A stretch of DNA of 15,533 nt from CAZTHK01 sp964613215. Its GTDB lineage: Bacteria > Krumholzibacteriota > Krumholzibacteriia > Krumholzibacteriales > CAZTHK01. The position numbers and the translations under genes were made by a program. The notes beneath the pieces were generated by a model. It ran no database searches. It saw only the letters and a list, made by a program, of their open reading frames with translations, and had not been told where the DNA came from. The stretch is from the NCBI GenBank assembly GCA_964613215.1, contig CAZTHK010000036.1:1-15533 (forward strand). The letters run 5' to 3'. Shown piece by piece: positions 15,014-15,533 of the stretch (position 1 is its first letter; every line of letters begins with the position of its first letter).

Positions 15014-15496
15014 ATGAAGAGGGCACTGATACTTTTCAGTATATTGATGTTTGCCTTTATCAGTACGTCAGCTAATGCTGATGACTGTGTGGATGTAGAA
15101 CTTGAAGCGGAAGTTGTCAGCAGCGAGCCCTACCAGATCCTTGATATTTACTTTTCACTGGAAAACTGCGGAACGGAACCGGGTGTGGTTACACTTACAG
15201 CTACCCTGGAATACAACGGAGAAGAAGCAGGGAGCGCCGCTACTGAGCTATATATGCCAGCTGGCGAAATGCTGATAAAGGAGCTTGAATTGCCCCTTCC
15301 TGAAATTGTGCCACCGGGCGAATATACTCTTTGTGTGACAGCCGAACTGGGGAATGCAGTTGATACTTCCTGTGCGACCATCACCCTGGACGAAGATAAT
15401 AATGTAACTTCATTCATGCTGCAATCACCTACTAAAACAGAGGAACACAGCTGGGGCAAAATAAAATCTATCTATGAACACTGCTGTCCAAAATAA
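15014..15496 (+). CDS. Small secreted six-cysteine beta-rich protein, function unknown
   Basis: This 160-residue protein has a Sec signal peptide (MKRALILFSILMFAFISTSANA, cleavage near residue 22), which leaves about 138 residues. The mature part alternates hydrophobic and polar residues in the way of an Ig-like or CARDB-like beta-sandwich ('LDIYFSLENCG', 'GVVTLTATLEYNG', 'GEYTLCVTAELGN'). Cysteines lie at 25, 52, 107 and 120, and a Cys-Cys pair at 157-158 next to the C-terminus. The protein is acidic until a basic tail ('KIKSIYEHCCPK'). Even cysteine number and export suggest disulfides. The start is fixed by AAGGGGGTGA just upstream. I do not recognise a family with certainty, and no catalytic motif is present. 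It is divergent from the BPL_N operon and ends at a hairpin that overlaps its stop codon. Confidence 0.75.
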   Translation: MKRALILFSILMFAFISTSANADDCVDVELEAEVVSSEPYQILDIYFSLENCGTEPGVVTLTATLEYNGEEAGSAATELYMPAGEMLIKELELPLPEIVPPGEYTLCVTAELGNAVDTSCATITLDEDNNVTSFMLQSPTKTEEHSWGKIKSIYEHCCPK

Positions 15497-15519
15497 TCTG
15501 ACATAGGCAATTTGGACAG
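15484..15519 (+). terminator. Inverted repeat overlapping the stop codon, possible terminator
   Basis: CTGTCCAAA (15484-15492) and TTTGGACAG (15511-15519) form a perfect 9-bp stem. The stop codon TAA at 15494-15496 lies in the 18-base loop. A modestly T-rich GTTATTACAAT follows. The stem may end transcription or mark the 3' end of the mRNA. A second small repeat, GTTAT/ATAAC, occupies 15520-15533 at the window edge. Confidence 0.45.
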
Positions 15520-15533
15520 GTTATTACAATAAC

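Noticed and set aside
1..15533. Possible CRISPR array, mobile element, tRNA or tandem repeat
   Set aside because: No regularly spaced direct repeats, transposase or integrase-like protein, terminal repeats or cloverleaf-forming sequence was found on either strand by eye.

Overview
The window carries eight genes, six on the minus strand and two on the plus strand. It looks like a genome fragment from an uncultivated bacterium of the wider FCB group (Krumholzibacteriota, Eisenbacteria, Latescibacteria or Zixibacteria-like lineages). The main clue is the C-terminal domain of the first gene, which has the 'NFPNPFNPATTI ... SSGVYFYKI ... TRKMVLLR' pattern of FlgD-Ig / type-A secretion-sorting domains typical of those phyla. 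The phylum call is inference. Shine-Dalgarno sequences (GGAGG-like) are clear in front of essentially every gene. I see no tRNA, rRNA, CRISPR array, IS element or phage gene.

Layout. 51-3155 (-): large secreted multi-domain protein with a C-terminal FlgD/T9SS-type domain. 3675-5786 (-): predicted lipoprotein prolyl oligopeptidase (S9A). 5787-6208: divergent regulatory region with repeated motifs. 6209-7048 (+): lipoprotein with a He_PIG-type Ig domain. 7049-7154: convergent gap with a strong bidirectional terminator hairpin. 12080-7155 (-): likely two-gene operon of a DUF3160 lipoprotein followed by an AsmA-family protein. 14735-12408 (-): likely two-gene operon of a lipoprotein with a BPL_N/glutamine-amidotransferase-like domain plus HEAT-like tail, followed by a GH53 endo-beta-1,4-galactanase. 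14736-15013: divergent gap with a nested inverted repeat. 15014-15496 (+): small secreted six-cysteine protein.

Common theme. All eight products appear to enter or cross the envelope. Three have Sec signal peptides, four have lipoprotein signals, and the AsmA protein has an N-terminal membrane anchor. The region therefore reads as an envelope and extracellular cluster: a peptidase, a galactanase, surface or secreted beta-rich proteins, and an envelope-biogenesis factor. It is not one recognisable pathway. The two within-strand gene pairs are the strongest functional links. No defence, mobile or biosynthetic system is visible. The novelty lies in the uncharacterised pairings and the regulatory structures in the gaps.
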